A stretch of DNA of 64,000 nt, taken from NCBI RefSeq assembly GCF_958295425.1, contig NC_081137.1:13307254-13371253 (forward strand), written 5' to 3'. The notes below the pieces were generated by a model. It searched no databases. It worked only from the letters and a program-made list of their open reading frames with translations, and was not told where the DNA came from. This stretch comes from Solea solea (lineage: Eukaryota > Chordata > Actinopteri > Pleuronectiformes > Soleidae). This document shows, piece by piece, positions 1-12,231 of this stretch. How positions within the stretch are numbered: position 1 is the stretch's first letter; every line of letters begins with the position of its first letter. The position numbers and the translations under genes were made by a program.

Positions 1-631
1 CATTTTTTCTGACAGTCATGAATCTGTTTGACAGATTTTCTCCCTAAGGTTTTTTTTTTCCTGTAGTAAATATGTCCGGAGAAGCGATGGAGATGAAAAT
101 CTTCATCGCTTCTCCTTGGCAACAAAACACATTACATATGACTTCATAAACTCTTGTTGGTTGAAGTGGCCAAAAATCTATTTTAGGTTTGATTTACTTT
201 GAAAGACAGGAAAGTCCCAGGTTGCATTTTAACAAAATTCACAGAGGGCAGCAGCCGATTGACTCCTCTCAACTCCATTATACAGCAAGCAAGTTTCTGG
301 CTTTACACTGTAGATGGCCATGGTTTATCTCAATGTCGCTCAGGATTATTATTTTTAGCACGCTGATAATTCCTCCATATTCTCTTCTTTTCAGTTTAAG
401 AACATATAGTGAGTTTAAAAAAGGTTATTCTCCTCGGGCAGTCTGTGAAATGACAGGTTTCAGTAATAACAAGATTATAAAACTTTTTATTGATCCCCTC
501 TGTAGATGAATTCATAAAGCAAATTCCACACATATCTCAGGTTCACATATTTTTTTCAAGCAAAATTATGGCACCATTATTTTCTATATTTTGACCAGAG
601 AAAAAAATATTCATGTATATGTGGCCATGGT
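1..631. other. Non-coding flank downstream of flrt1
   Basis: AT-rich sequence. It contains a 16-base inverted match (GAAGCGATGGAGATGA then TCATCGCTTCTCC, about 78-117) that could form a hairpin, and an alternative minus-strand AATAAA at 491-486. I see no gene. Confidence 0.5.
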
Positions 632-637
632 TTTATT
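632..637 (-). terminator. Candidate polyadenylation signal AATAAA for flrt1
   Basis: This is the first canonical hexamer on the minus strand after the flrt1 stop, about 1.95 kb downstream. A second AATAAA at 491-486 is an alternative. Use is inferred from position only. Confidence 0.35.
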
Positions 638-2588
638 TATACAAATGATCAGGAAGTATGCGTCTTGAATAGACCCACTATAAAATACCAATTACACAAT
701 ATCAACATTCCCCAAAACAGAATTAGCCAGGCCAGTAAGATGTTATTTGTTTGAGCCAGTGATTTTGGGTGTGAGATAAAATATACATTCCACTGACATG
801 TTGTCTGTGACCAGGGTTTTTAAAAATTCTGGCAGGCTGCACAGTCAAGGAAGCACAACTGGTTTCCCCTAAACAAATGAACAATATTAAACCCAAGGGA
901 AGAGGCTGAATATGAAAAAACAGATTTATGCATGGGTGAGCTCCACTTTGCCACAGCCATCAATTCTGTATCTTTGCCAGTGCCTGGGGATGTTTCTTTT
1001 TCCTCCATCTCCCTGTGCCTGCCATTACATTTGTCCCTGTTCTCTGCTAAGTGCTGATACATTTACATTTTTAGTGCTGCTCAGTAATAAAAGAGGTGGA
1101 ATAAGTGGAGGCCTTTTACCTTTGCTAAAACAAACATCAATGAACTCCCCTCATTGATGAGTCGCTCTACCTCGAAAACACCCCACCAGTCCATCCACCC
1201 ACCCACAGCTTGGCCGCTGCCCCACAGTGCAGGTCAACAGTGTTGCGGTTTGAGTCTCCTCAGTTGCACTCACAGTTCTCTCCCTCTTTTCAAGGTTCAC
1301 TCATTAGAGTCTGCCTCATACAGGAGGCTGCAGGACATTCCGCATTAGTATTACTGTCCAGTCCAGGTGCTGTGGAAACACTGGCATCACCTTAAGCATG
1401 TGGAAGAAATGTTCTTTAACCATAAGACATACAATGAAGTCACAGGATAAGCACACAGGCACAAAATGGAAAAGACAGATTGAGGTTGGTTTCTCTCATC
1501 TCAGTGGGCTTGCATGCTAGTCTTTGGAAAGGGGTCTAATTTTCCGATTACATATTTTAAAGTCTCATCCAAGAATTTAAGACAACACAAACCTGGAGAC
1601 AGTGTTCTCCTATTTTGCTGCTTAGATAAACCAAATCCACTGTCTTCATCAAAGCTGGGTTTTCGTCAGTAATAACAAACAAGAAAGTTAAAACGAAAAA
1701 AAGACATTTAAGCAGAGACAAAAAGCTTTACATAAGGAGTAAAATAAATAAAGAGAGCTGTGCAGGACCTGATTACTAAACAAACCACTGATAAAAAATA
1801 GCAAAGCATTTTTCAAACACAGTCCGGTCGGTATCTAAGTAAATTATCTACACACTCGTGCTGCATCTAATCTGATGCAACACTACAATACTGGGCTCAA
1901 GCTGAGGATCTCAAAGAGGTATAACCAAGGCTGACCAGCCCAGATAAGATCTCCAACTTGATGACAAATGAATAAGGTAATAACAAGCCTACTTTAAGAC
2001 AAGTGGTTATTGGATCGTTTGAAATAGAACAATTCACAGCTTTACAAAGCCCTTTCCTTGGAATAGCTGGTAGGGCACATCGATAGAGTTGAGGCATTTG
2101 GAACAATGAGTTGATAAGACTACATACTGCGTATGATGAGTGAGCAGGACATGAATATCAAAAAATGTCTTTTTATCGTCATTCCTTAACCACTTATAAT
2201 TGACTGCTATGAGTCCAGTGTGCCAAAGAACACTATCCGCACCGACACCAAGTTTGACCATAGTGGATACATTCTTTGTCAACAGGTCACTGGAGAAGAG
2301 CAGAAAAGACAACATACACAGATCATTTCTAAGATGGTGGGGGAATGGTCAGCTGTGCATTTACACCTGGGGTGCAGGCTACTGCTTCCTGCAGTGAACT
2401 GTTCCCACATGATTTCCATTCCAGTTAATCACATACAGTACTTTCAGTGCATTGAACAGCAAGTAATTTGGAATGGGTGACCAGAAGAAGAAGGCACAGA
2501 GGGGTGCTTCAGAAGAGTCCATGCGAAGGGAAATTGTGCATCTATACAGTTTTCCAATAACACTGTGAATAGGATCTGGTAAATTACA
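632..2588 (-). other. flrt1: Probable flrt1 3' UTR
   Basis: This is the AT-rich sequence directly downstream of the flrt1 stop. Reading away from the stop, the first canonical AATAAA I find on the minus strand is at 637-632 (TTTATT on plus). A second is at 491-486. A 3' UTR of roughly 2 kb is plausible for this family. The short open frames here on both strands have no recognisable domains. The true cleavage site cannot be placed without transcript data. Confidence 0.5.
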
Positions 2589-4646
2589 TCATGTGTAACA
2601 GTAGTCTATATCTGGGATTCCTCCTTCTCTGTACCCACGGTTGGTGCCGTGTCCTGCGTTAGAATCCTCGTTAGCACCTTTGTACAACCCGGTGCCATTG
2701 GAGGGATATATGGTATGAATGATGTAATCCTCTCGAAGAGGCTTAGCCTGCATTGGCTGGCAAGCCGCCATAGGAGTCATCTGAAACCCTGGGCCACGGA
2801 TCTCCAAGATGGTAGTGTCCTTTTTGGTGCCCGACTCAATGTAATCATCATAGGTTTTACTCTTTCGAGAGCTATTGCGAGTATAGTGGTCACGGGAACA
2901 CAAATGTCCAGTCCTATGTCCATACCAACAGAAGATGCCAAAAATAAGAGCCAAAGACACAATGGCAGTAGCTCCACCTATAATCCCTGCCAATGGCAGT
3001 GCTGTCAATTGCTGTGAATTTTTATCTTCTTCCTCCTCTATTGGGTTGAGGTCTGAAGTTTCAGCTTTTGCACATACCAGAGCTTCATCTGCGTCAGCAT
3101 CTCCAGAAAGTGCCCCTTTGCTTTCTGAACTTGAAGCCAAGGGCACCATGCAGATGATGTAGCTTGAACGAGGTTGCAACGAGGTGAGCAGATACTCTCG
3201 TCGGTCCCCCCGGACCAATGTCTCTGTGATCGATCCCATGGCGTTTCCAGTGCCCAGTCGGAGCCAGCTCAGCCTAAAGGAGGAGCTGGGCTGGGCCACA
3301 CTCCAGGTAACACGGACACTGTTGTGAGAGAGAGCCTTCACATTCAGGGCCAAGCTCTTCCCCACACCACTGCTGCTAAGAGTATAATCTAAACCTGAGT
3401 CAGGAAGCCCGAGTCCAGGTCGTTTTGAGCGAAGGGTGAAGAGAGAACCCTGTGGAGGGGTGTGAGTAGTAGAGCTATCTACTCCACCTCCACCAACTCT
3501 ATCTCTGGTCCCTGCTGTTCTCACTACCTCACATTCCACCATCTCACTGGCCAGGTCTATCAAAGCCATGTCTCGCACTCTGTCAGGTCCATGGCAGGTG
3601 AGACCTCTGACAGTGATGGTGTTACCACGGGCAAGCAGCCAGTCATACAACCAACGCAAGTTACAGCCACAGTGCCAAGGATTACCTCGCACCAGCAACT
3701 GACCCAGGTTTTCCAGGTCTTTGAACAGTCCTTTTGGTAGGGTGGTGAGATTGTTTCCGGACAGGTCCAGCCTCTGCAACCTGTGCATGCCATCCAAAGA
3801 CCCACGAGGCATATGAGTGAGAGCATTGTCCTGTAGAGACAGGCGCTGCAGATGGGCACTGGGCAGATTGACAGGTGGGGTCTGGAGGGAGTTACGGACT
3901 AGGGATAACTCAGTCAAGTTGGAAAGGCGAGAGAATGTGTCATCAGCAATTCGCTGGTTTGCTAAAAGGTTTCCATCCAGGACAAGACATCTAAGTGAGG
4001 CGAGACCTCGGAAAGCATGGGTTGGGATTGTGGAGATTCGGTTATCATCCAAGCGGAGTTCTTCCAGAGATGCAGGTAGTCCTGAGGGGATACTGGACAA
4101 ATGGTTGCGCGAAAGGAAAAGTAGGCGCAACCGTGGGTTATCAGCAAAGGCCTGATCCTCGATGCTGACAGTGGAAATAGAGTTGTCATCCAAGTGGAGC
4201 TTTTCTAACAGGGGCATCCGAGCCAGAGCGCTGCGAGGAATAGTGCGAATGTTATTGTCTTGCAGATGCAGTTCACGCACAGATGGTGGAAGGTGCAAGG
4301 GGAATTCATCCAGTTCATTGTCATAGAGGTAGACCACACGGACAGAAAGTTGGCGCTCCAAAGATGTGGGCAAGCCTGGGTTGTTTATGTGGTTGTTCTG
4401 AAGGTAGAGAACGGATGCAGTTGGAGGCAGTGACGGAATTGAGTTCAGGCCACGATCATTGCAGTAGATGAAGTCCTCATCACACCTGCATTCAGATGGA
4501 CAAACCATGTTCTCATCTTCAATGTATCCTTGTATCGTTGCCGCAGTGAACTGAAGCATGCCGGCATGTAGTGTCAAGCAAAGGATGAGGAGAATGAGCC
4601 GAGCCCAGAATTTTGCCACTCTCGCAGGAACCATCATGGTAAGCAT
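2589..4646 (-). CDS. flrt1: Fibronectin leucine-rich transmembrane protein 1 (FLRT1), complete coding region
   Basis: Single-exon ORF of 685 residues ending in TGA. Seen: hydrophobic signal segment (about residues 15-31); LRR N-cap cysteines C49, C53, C55, C62; about ten leucine-rich repeats (about 77-320); LRR C-cap cysteines C326, C328, C351, C372; a Gly-rich linker (about 376-400); a fibronectin-III domain (about 428-528, C499 and C525); an acidic EEEED stretch at 537-541; a transmembrane helix (about 549-574); and a cytoplasmic tail ending in [11 protein letters not shown]-glycosylation sequons lie at N243 and N299. The phrases [26 protein letters not shown] and LPLAGIIGG, and the tail, fit FLRT1 better than FLRT2 or FLRT3. 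Known for the family: cell-surface adhesion and guidance, binding UNC5 and latrophilin ectodomains and modulating FGFR signalling. Tail tyrosines at 599, 602, 641, 647, 655, 672, 682 and 684 are possible phosphorylation sites. An in-frame TGA six codons upstream fixes the 5' limit. M1 has a weak start context; M4 and M5 have stronger ones. Teleosts can carry flrt1a and flrt1b, and I cannot say which this is. Confidence 0.96.
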   Translation of the reverse strand: MLTMMVPARVAKFWARLILLILCLTLHAGMLQFTAATIQGYIEDENMVCPSECRCDEDFIYCNDRGLNSIPSLPPTASVLYLQNNHINNPGLPTSLERQLSVRVVYLYDNELDEFPLHLPPSVRELHLQDNNIRTIPRSALARMPLLEKLHLDDNSISTVSIEDQAFADNPRLRLLFLSRNHLSSIPSGLPASLEELRLDDNRISTIPTHAFRGLASLRCLVLDGNLLANQRIADDTFSRLSNLTELSLVRNSLQTPPVNLPSAHLQRLSLQDNALTHMPRGSLDGMHRLQRLDLSGNNLTTLPKGLFKDLENLGQLLVRGNPWHCGCNLRWLYDWLLARGNTITVRGLTCHGPDRVRDMALIDLASEMVECEVVRTAGTRDRVGGGGVDSSTTHTPPQGSLFTLRSKRPGLGLPDSGLDYTLSSSGVGKSLALNVKALSHNSVRVTWSVAQPSSSFRLSWLRLGTGNAMGSITETLVRGDRREYLLTSLQPRSSYIICMVPLASSSESKGALSGDADADEALVCAKAETSDLNPIEEEEDKNSQQLTALPLAGIIGGATAIVSLALIFGIFCWYGHRTGHLCSRDHYTRNSSRKSKTYDDYIESGTKKDTTILEIRGPGFQMTPMAACQPMQAKPLREDYIIHTIYPSNGTGLYKGANEDSNAGHGTNRGYREGGIPDIDYCYT

Positions 4647-4723
4647 ACGCTCTGTCTCTCTTTTTCAGGTCTGTAGTTGATCCTCAAATTCTTGGTGTCA
4701 GCTGGAATCCTGAGACCTCCACC
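4647..4723 (-). other. flrt1: flrt1 5' UTR segment of the coding exon, with splice acceptor
   Basis: On the minus strand a pyrimidine-rich tract ending TTTCTTTTTCTTTCAG is followed by GGTGGAGG. The acceptor AG is at 4725-4724, so the exon begins at 4723. The 77-nt leader has no ATG and has a TGA at 4667-4665 in frame with the start codon. FLRT genes typically have one coding exon preceded by one or more non-coding 5' exons, which fits. The upstream exon is not adjacent and must lie further right. Confidence 0.8.
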
Positions 4724-6889
4724 CTGAAAGAAAAAGAAATTGTAATCAGCACTCTTGCACAAATAAATTAATAAATAGCCACAGGTTTAATTAAGTGGTA
4801 TTTCTTTTTACCAGTTTCTCACTGTTCTTAATTATCTTAGGTCTCTGCAATATTTTAATCGTAGAACGTACTGCAACAATCACATATAAACAAAACTTAA
4901 AGGGGCAACTTGCTCTTATTTAACGATTAATAATATCATCAGGAAGGTGTGTGCATATGGGTGAACCTGTGAGGATTCCCATCACAGACAACATTCTAAG
5001 ACATAATATAAATGCATAGCTAGGATAACTACACTGAACTAGCAACAGGATTATAGAGAGTAATAAAATTAAACAATGGTGTGAACTATAACCAATGTTA
5101 AAGTAGAATGAATATTTAGTCTTAGGAAATGCAACTATACAAATGAAAAACTAAATCCGACATTTCGAATTAAGCCTTGTGGATATGAAGTCTTGAGAAT
5201 ACTCTCCACATTTAAATTATTAAATAGCTCTTGAGAGGCTCCATAACTCCATTAGAACTTGCCAGCAGATGGCTGCATTAGCTGAACAGAGCTGGAGATA
5301 CTTTTCATTATCAAAAAAGGAACAACATGTTTTAGCTCAGAGCCACAGTTTAAGGATTTCATACTCATCCGCCATCAGGATGGAATCTATAAAACCTCAG
5401 AAATTCACCACAAATCACTGTGCCCTAATTTAGTTATATCACATTAATAAGGTCTTATAAATTAATAATGAGAGAATTATCTGCAGTAGAATAGAACTGA
5501 CAATGTTTCCTGCCATCAAAACTTTGCAGTGGGAGTCTGTATGAGTTGGAATAAGAGTAACATTTTGACATTGTCATTTGTTATTGTTACTGACAAAGTG
5601 ATGGATGCCATAATAGGAAGTACAGTATTGACTACAGAGATTTGGAAAATGGTAAATTGCAACACTGTCAGTGACAACTTGAGCTCATCATGGTCTTCAA
5701 TAACGTGAGCCATTAGTCAAACTGTTAGGGCCAACACAGCAGCAAACATAGTCGGGCTGTGGTATTGATTTCCTCACAAATCCAACGTGATCTGCCATAG
5801 CCAGTCGGCTCTCATGCAGATTACAGGATTCCCACGAGTGTATAAGGCAGACAGCACCATAATTAACCAAATGAATGGCATCTCTGCTGGGAGTTGACTT
5901 CGCTAAATATATATTTGCAAACATTCATCTGTGCAATATTAATCTTTATCCAAGTATAAAAAATAGTGGAGAAAACCTAGGTGACACATCTCTCGTTAGC
6001 TTGAAAAGAAATTACTGTCTATCATTTGTAAACCTGATTGGTTTTGAGAACCCTTCTTACAAATAGAGGATTGGATGTGTACTCCACTGAGAATTCATGT
6101 TAGCATTTTAATAATTGACAGTAGTGCTAAATCAGATTTTGATTCCACAGTCCAAACACTTCATACCTGGTAGTTGTAACCATTAGGGTTAGAGTATTTT
6201 TAACAATACATGTATTCTATAAAACAATTTGTAAAACCATTAAATGTTAATATCCTAATCGTAAACATAAAAGAGAAGCATTTAAGGAGGTGATACATTT
6301 AGGATTGACAGCATACAGCACATTAACATTGGATCAAAGTAATAATAATATACTGTGTATCTTTACTGTGTAAAATGGCATTGGTAAAGAAGCAGAAAGT
6401 GCAATTTTGTGGGAAAATACAATTTCAAGACAAAAGAAATTTGAGTTCACTGAGTATGTATAACATTTGTAATGGCCTACATGTTTAATTTTTCAAAGCC
6501 TTTTCTGTTTCCTCATCCTATTTTAATTCCAATTATATATTTCTACATTAATAAACCTGACACGGCGCAATGGTTAGGAAATAAGAATAAATGCAAATGT
6601 TTCTGTAATACAACTGATCTATTTTTCATGATTTCAGAGAATTAAGACTTCAACATAATAGCACGGATACAGATTTAACAATAATTATGGCCTTGTAGCA
6701 ATGCTGCCACCATTTATCATGCATTATTTAGCACGTTTAAGCCCATCAACTAAAATTAATCTCTAAATTCAGAGGTCAATCGTCATGAAACTCTGACGTG
6801 GCAGGAACATCTTTGTATTTCTCTACTGCTGCACAAAATATTGCTGATATTACCTGATATAATCCTCTTGACACACTTAAATGGTGTCA

Positions 6890-6890
<1 letters not shown>
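4724..6890. other. Non-coding, presumed flrt1 5' intron (proximal part)
   Basis: AT-rich unique-looking sequence directly upstream of the flrt1 acceptor. Only short open frames without domains occur. I see no recognisable repeat family until the (TA)n tract at 6891. Confidence 0.5.
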
Positions 6891-6970
<80 letters not shown>

Positions 6971-6995
6971 CATATATATATATACTGTATATATT
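6891..6995. repeat. (TA)n microsatellite
   Basis: About 100 bases of alternating T and A with single G and C interruptions, ending in TACATACATATATATATACTG. Confidence 0.95.
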
Positions 6996-7131
6996 AAAAA
7001 CATAACTGAAGTTATACAGTTATGTTAGTATATACAGTTAAAGTTATACAACAATAATGTTAATATTGTCTCAGTAGTAACAAATGAATCAACCATTGTG
7101 GGTCAGAAGGAGTCAGGTGAGGCGGTGGTCT

Positions 7132-7335
7132 TTAAAGCAGTGGTATGGAGGATTTTTACCCTAGTTTAACACAGATTCAGGGTCACTGCGATGGTTAAAT
7201 GTCTTGTTGCATGGAGATTGGCGGCTGTCTCCACTCCCCCTACCATCTGTTAGCAGAAATCCGGCTTGCAAGATCAGGCCTGCTGACCCGGAGTCCTTAG
7301 AATCCGGAAGTCTCACAAGGTCTTGTGTTATTTTA
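7132..7335 (-). mobile_element. TTAA-flanked short TIR repeat, family B, copy 1 (partial)
   Basis: Starts TTAAAGCAGTGGTATGGA and continues with TTTTTACCCTAGTTTAA and a segment with CTGTTAGCAGAAATCCGGC. It is the reverse complement of sequence at 44960-45181, which ends CTGCTTTAA, and of 30085-30245. The outer tip TTAAAGCAG is shared by copies 1 and 3. No coding capacity. Confidence 0.7.
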
Positions 7336-10300
7336 GACATTTATCATGGCAGAGCCGGCGGAAAAGAAGCAGAGAAAACCGTTGTTGGAGGAAGTGAGGA
7401 TGAGGAAACGATTGACTGAGTGAGGGGCAGCATTTATCCAGTGATAATGGTAGATAGTGGTAGACGGAAAAACATGTACTCTCTGTACCATGTCCCCATC
7501 TTTAATGTACGACCAGACTTGCAAAGTTCCGCTTTAATGCGTCACGCTCAGGAATGTGGCTACATTCATCCTCAAACCACCTCCAAACGTGGTTTCTGTG
7601 ATCTGATTTGGGAACGCATTCAGGACAAATTGTGAGAGTCTTCAAAATCCTTTGCTTAAAACAATCGGGCCTTAATCAGATCACTCAGAATGAATGTTAA
7701 TACCAACTTTAAAAAGGGGTCTTTGTGTGTGTGAGGTTGACTAGGGCAAAAGAAAGGATGACTTTTGAATCTTTGGAGCTTCAGCAGTGAGACTCCAACA
7801 TTGGAGTATTTGGGTCAGCCCTTTAAACACAGGAGAGATGTTTAGAGAGATTGAAGTGGAGAGCCATTGAAATTAATAGAGTGTATTGAGCTGTGATTTT
7901 AAAGGATTAAGCAGGTGCTACAAATAATGGCAAACGGACATTTCAGGAGGGGTTTTTTCTTTCTTTCTTTCCTTTGCCTTGTGGTTGCTCATTTCTCTTG
8001 CTCTATTAGACAGTGATACAACTGCATAGAAAGTCCACGGCTGCTCTTTGTGTCTGTGCATGTAAACGTTGCGGCTTCAAAGTTCAGTGTGTTTGTTTAT
8101 TCATGCACTGTCAAATTGCAAACATTAACCCATATGTGGACAATCGGCTGTATACGGTTGCGGTCTACATTTCAGTTTTCCATAAAGGAGACTGAAGCTG
8201 GCATGTGGGGTAATGTGTAAGCCAGACAGCCAGCCGCCTCGGGCAAAATACAGTACACACAACAACCCCCAATCTAATACTGGAACCCAAGACTGGATCG
8301 ATTTACATAAAAAAAAAAAGGGGAAAGAAGAGAGACAGAGAAAGAAAGAGCGCCGCTTTGAGTAAGACCTTTGGATTCTCTCTCCCCATTAAGAGCCCAC
8401 AGAGGGATAGAACAGGGAAAATCTGGAAAAACGGATTTTGGCTGACCTAAGGATCTGCTGATGTATCAGTAAATCCATTTACTGATGGCAGAGAAAAGAT
8501 AATAGTGGCCCACAGCTTATCTTACATGCCCATGGATCGCATTTTTCGATTTACAGAAAGGACATGTGGAAATGATGGAGCAAAACATGTTGGTTTTTTT
8601 GAGTAATCAGAAATAGAAAAAAAAAAACTACATCAGGATAGAAAATCATGTGTTTGTTATTTGGACAGAGAGACTGTTAAGGTTGGGTGAATATTTATCA
8701 GCTCAAAACCCTGACAACGAAAGCGAAATCGGGCATGTTTTCCACATTTATTCACATATGATAAAACCATCTCAAGCCACAGTCTCTTCAGTCGTGTGAA
8801 TAAAGCCGTCTACATTCATTGCACGACATACATGAATCGTATAACACAATTATGATATTCATTTCATTGTCCTTTTGTCCTTTCCCTGTAGCCTGTTTAA
8901 ACCTGCCCATGTTTTCTTCTTTCAGTACTGTGGTTGTGCCATAAGGGCAGATTGACTGACCCATTAAAAGCCAAATAAGTAATGGATTTGCCTCCATAAT
9001 AACTCAAATTTTTCCCTTTTTTTTTTTCCTCTCGCACCAATATCCTGGCATGAGGGAGCGAGAGGATTTGCACTGAGCAGTTTCTCATCCCGGCTGCTGA
9101 CACAAAGACCTCAGATGTATGACAGAGCGTATATGAAGAGCTATGTTGAAGATTAAAACCGTGAACTCATGCTATATGCATATCATATGTGTCTATAATA
9201 CAGTTGAGAGAAATGCACTTTGATGTGACATGACGGATTAAAATTCCTCCATTTCAGTTTATATTGAACACATTTCAAGAATTCTAACATCATACGTGTG
9301 TATTTGGGCCGATGACATTAAATTTAAAGTTCCCGGAGTGTGAGAAAAACTCACCCCTTCACATACCAGAAGGGATGTAATTCTTCTTCATTTGCTCAAT
9401 GGGAGTCCTCTTCAAATTGTAAAACACAATCTCTGTCGGGTTTGTCCATTCAGGCTACATATTAAAGGCTTTTTCTTTCGCTGTGAGGATATTTTTTTCA
9501 GTTTTAAAGCAAATACAAATGTACACAAGCATATTTAATTTCTGCCCATTGACTCTACATGCATTGACAGCGACGCACAGTCACATGATCTATGCTTGCC
9601 ATTCAAATCTGAAATAAAAGTGATAATGCCACAGCGCATGCTTTGCTTTGCACAGACTGTGGGGGATGTCACATGATTCACAGTTGGGGATTCATCTTAG
9701 TGGTTTTTGTTTGCTGGTGGTTGTGCAGCTCACAGGGCTGTGAAGTGACTTGATATATAGCTCCGCGCGTTTTATCTTCACAGCGCTGTAATATGGTCTG
9801 TCGCGTGCTACCAGTCTCATTCCCTGTCGCTTCTACTGCAGCTGCTAAAGCCACTGAATTATTTTGGCTCAGTGTTTCTTCTTCAAAAGACAGCCAGATT
9901 ACAGGTAAATCCTTTCAGCGTTTCACAAAGGGGGCGGCAGCTCCTTGCAACAATATGCTCCCGCATTGTGTATAAGAGGGAGCAGCAAATCTCACATGGC
10001 GTGTTTTAGGAGGACGATCTTCAGGCTGTGTTTAAAATGAAAACGCTTGGCCTGGTGAAATATTGTGAGCCAGCACGTTTCTTCAAAATCAGGCCTGTGT
10101 CTGTCAGGTTTGACACAGATTTTACTTCACATAAATCCTTTTTGTTTCCCACTCTTGCATAACAGTGATGGACATTTCAAATTAAAAACCAAAGTAAACA
10201 TCCCCTGCACTTTTCCATGTGTCTCATTTGGTATGCTTTTAAACATTTGCGCAAATGGCTCCAGAGATTGGATCAGAAATAGCAATAATGCCTGGGCATT

Positions 10301-10679
10301 ATTTCAGACTCTCAGATTGGATTTTACTCACGCATAAAGAAGGTGACCAAAACAGCTTTTTTATCACTGACAACATACAGCCAACGTGGAGCAGTTCCCA
10401 TTAAATAAAAATGCTGAGTGCAGAATAAAAAAAAACATTCCTATGCTTTTATTTTAATACTATTTTTATTAGTCTTCTTAAACAGTCAAGGCGGGGGAAA
10501 TCAATTTATTCAGAACCATGGAGCTAAAGTTAACTAAAATTCAGCCACACACTGGCACTCAGTATTTTTCAAAACACATTTTTTTAGGTTCTTTAATTGG
10601 TCTACAGCTCTTAATGGTTTGGTAGCTACTTATGTTTCAGACTTTCTGTGGTTTTATGATCCTTAGGTCTTAGATCTTC
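7336..10679. other. Non-coding stretch, no gene recognised
   Basis: AT-rich sequence with a few homopolymer runs and a purine-rich patch at about 8309-8350. A splice-like interval at 9842-9904 (acceptor TTCTACTGCAG, donor CAG|GTAAAT) is open in two frames but matches nothing I know. Confidence 0.45.
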
Positions 10680-11029
10680 TACTGATGGGTGTTATAAATT
10701 ACATAAATTACACACAAGAGAATAGGCAGCGCAGGAATTTTGTACAGCGAGTCCAAGACGAAGGAATACCCGACCAGGACTCGTCGTAGGAGACACGGGC
10801 TCTGAGAGCTCGTGCCGCCATGTTTCTCCAGCCTGAACAGACAAACCAGCTGCCACAGCTTACATTTCATGTTCTGCAGCAGAAGCTTACTATGCAAATG
10901 AGAAAGAGTGAAATGTGAAGGCCACTGGCATGCCTGGGAAAGAGAGGGACGACCAGTGGCATCCTCAGGCTGTTCAAATCTGCAGTCCCACCATTAGATG
11001 CCACTCATTCTTACACACTGGACCTTTAA
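10680..11029 (+). mobile_element. Short TIR repeat family C, right-end copy
   Basis: The right end reads ACACACTGGACCTTTAA. Its reverse complement matches the left tip TTAAGGTCCAGTGTGTAA at 14419-14436. Internal phrases such as GCCATGTTTCTCCAGCCTGA and GACAAACCAGC recur at about 14890-14925. The TTAA at the tip suggests TTAA target duplication. It is 5' truncated relative to the family. Confidence 0.65.
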
Positions 11030-11256
11030 AATAAAATGATTAGAATTGTGAAGAATACAAACAACCAATCAGTGTCCATTTGTGAGCTCCTCCTGAGCAT
11101 GTTAGCAATGGCACAGAGCTGATTTTACAGTAGTTTTACACAGAGAGTTTTTTCTGATTAGATTACGTGCATGACGTTGCTAAACAGCCGTGCCCTGCCT
11201 TAATTGCTAAAAATAAAATAAATAAAAATAAGGCCACATTAAGGACCCGTGGCTAG

Positions 11257-11594
11257 TAGGGATGAGACAATACCACTTTTCTGTGTCCACTACCGATACC
11301 AATATCACAAACTGGAGTATCTACCGATACAGATATTAGTCCGATACAGACCATTTATGAACTATGATGATGTAATGAATTTGTGCTGAGTCATTTTTCA
11401 ATTGTGTAACATATGTTCTCCCCCCCAAAAAAAATCAGCTAAAATGCTTTTGCTGATTTTTATTTGCATTTTTATAGTCTTTGCATTGTGATTTATAGGA
11501 TTTTTGGACTGTATCTGATTTTATATTTTTATCTGTATGATATCCGATCCAGTGACTTTGACCAGTATCGGACCAATACCGGTTCCTATCCCTA
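11257..11594. mobile_element. hAT-type non-autonomous element with perfect 8-bp target duplication
   Basis: A 338-bp element starts TAGGGATGAGAC and ends CCTATCCCTA, with sub-terminal CCGATAC / GTATCGG repeats. GTGGCTAG immediately precedes (11249-11256) and follows (11595-11602) it. Eight-base duplications are the hAT superfamily signature. The inside has no transposase ORF. Confidence 0.88.
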
Positions 11595-11604
11595 GTGGCT
11601 AGCA

Positions 11605-11720
11605 CTGAGAGTACATGGTTGTTCGTCTCTGTGTGTTAGCCCTGCGATGGACTGGCGACCCTTCCAGGGTGTATGCCGCCTCTGCCCTATTGTGGAGGGT
11701 TGAGCAGTAAACAATGAATT
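11605..11720 (+). mobile_element. SINE-like tail fragment
   Basis: CCCTGCGATGGACTGGCGAC followed by TTCCAGGGTGTATGCC is the conserved 3' part of a SINE-like repeat common in percomorph fish. The same phrase recurs at 22727, 39780 (reverse) and 62890. The head is missing. Confidence 0.7.
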
Positions 11721-11977
11721 AACACAACTTCAAAAAGTATTTAAAATAAAAATGCACGACTGCCATCTTTGGATTTTATTTATGAAGCACTTTAAGAAAA
11801 AGTTTTTGGATATTTAAATGGGGGATTTGCTGTTCTGCCACATTGGTGGATGATACAGTGAGGCTTGCCGCACTAGAGTAAACGATAGATGTGTCAGTCT
11901 CTGTCAGTGGTCATAATACAGTCTTTGATCAATGCATAACTGGCTTCTGATATCATGTGCACGCTAATGTTTTTTTG

Positions 11978-12001
11978 GTGTGTGTGTGTGTGGGGGGGGG
12001 G
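11978..12001. repeat. (GT)n followed by a G10 run
   Basis: A short GT microsatellite merges into ten consecutive G. Confidence 0.85.
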
Positions 12002-12204
12002 ATTTGTATTTCATCATTTTTAGTTTCTTCTCAATGAGGGTCTAACTTTCCAGTTGGAAGAAAAACACAGTTGATCAATGTAAAAGGCTTTTTTATAAAA
12101 AGGCAAATTCATGTTTTGCCTTTTAAGTCAAGGAGTCAAGCTGTGGTTGTCACGCTTCAGCTGGGACTCTGATTGGATTTTTGTATTTGTGAGAAAAGGG
12201 GAGT

Positions 12205-12231
12205 GGGGGGGGGGGGGGGGGGGGGGGGGGG
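12205..12231. repeat. Poly-G tract, 27 bases
   Basis: An uninterrupted run of 27 G, among the longest in the window. It could form G-quadruplexes or triplexes, and its length is error-prone in assemblies. Confidence 0.95.

Noticed and set aside
78..117. Inverted GAAGCGATGGAGATGA / TCATCGCTTCTCC as a terminator or RNA gene
   Set aside because: It is a single short hairpin without a transcript context, and it is noted only as sequence structure.
2649..4471. Open frames of 60-122 codons antisense or frame-shifted within flrt1
   Set aside because: They are shadows of the constrained flrt1 frame and show no independent features.
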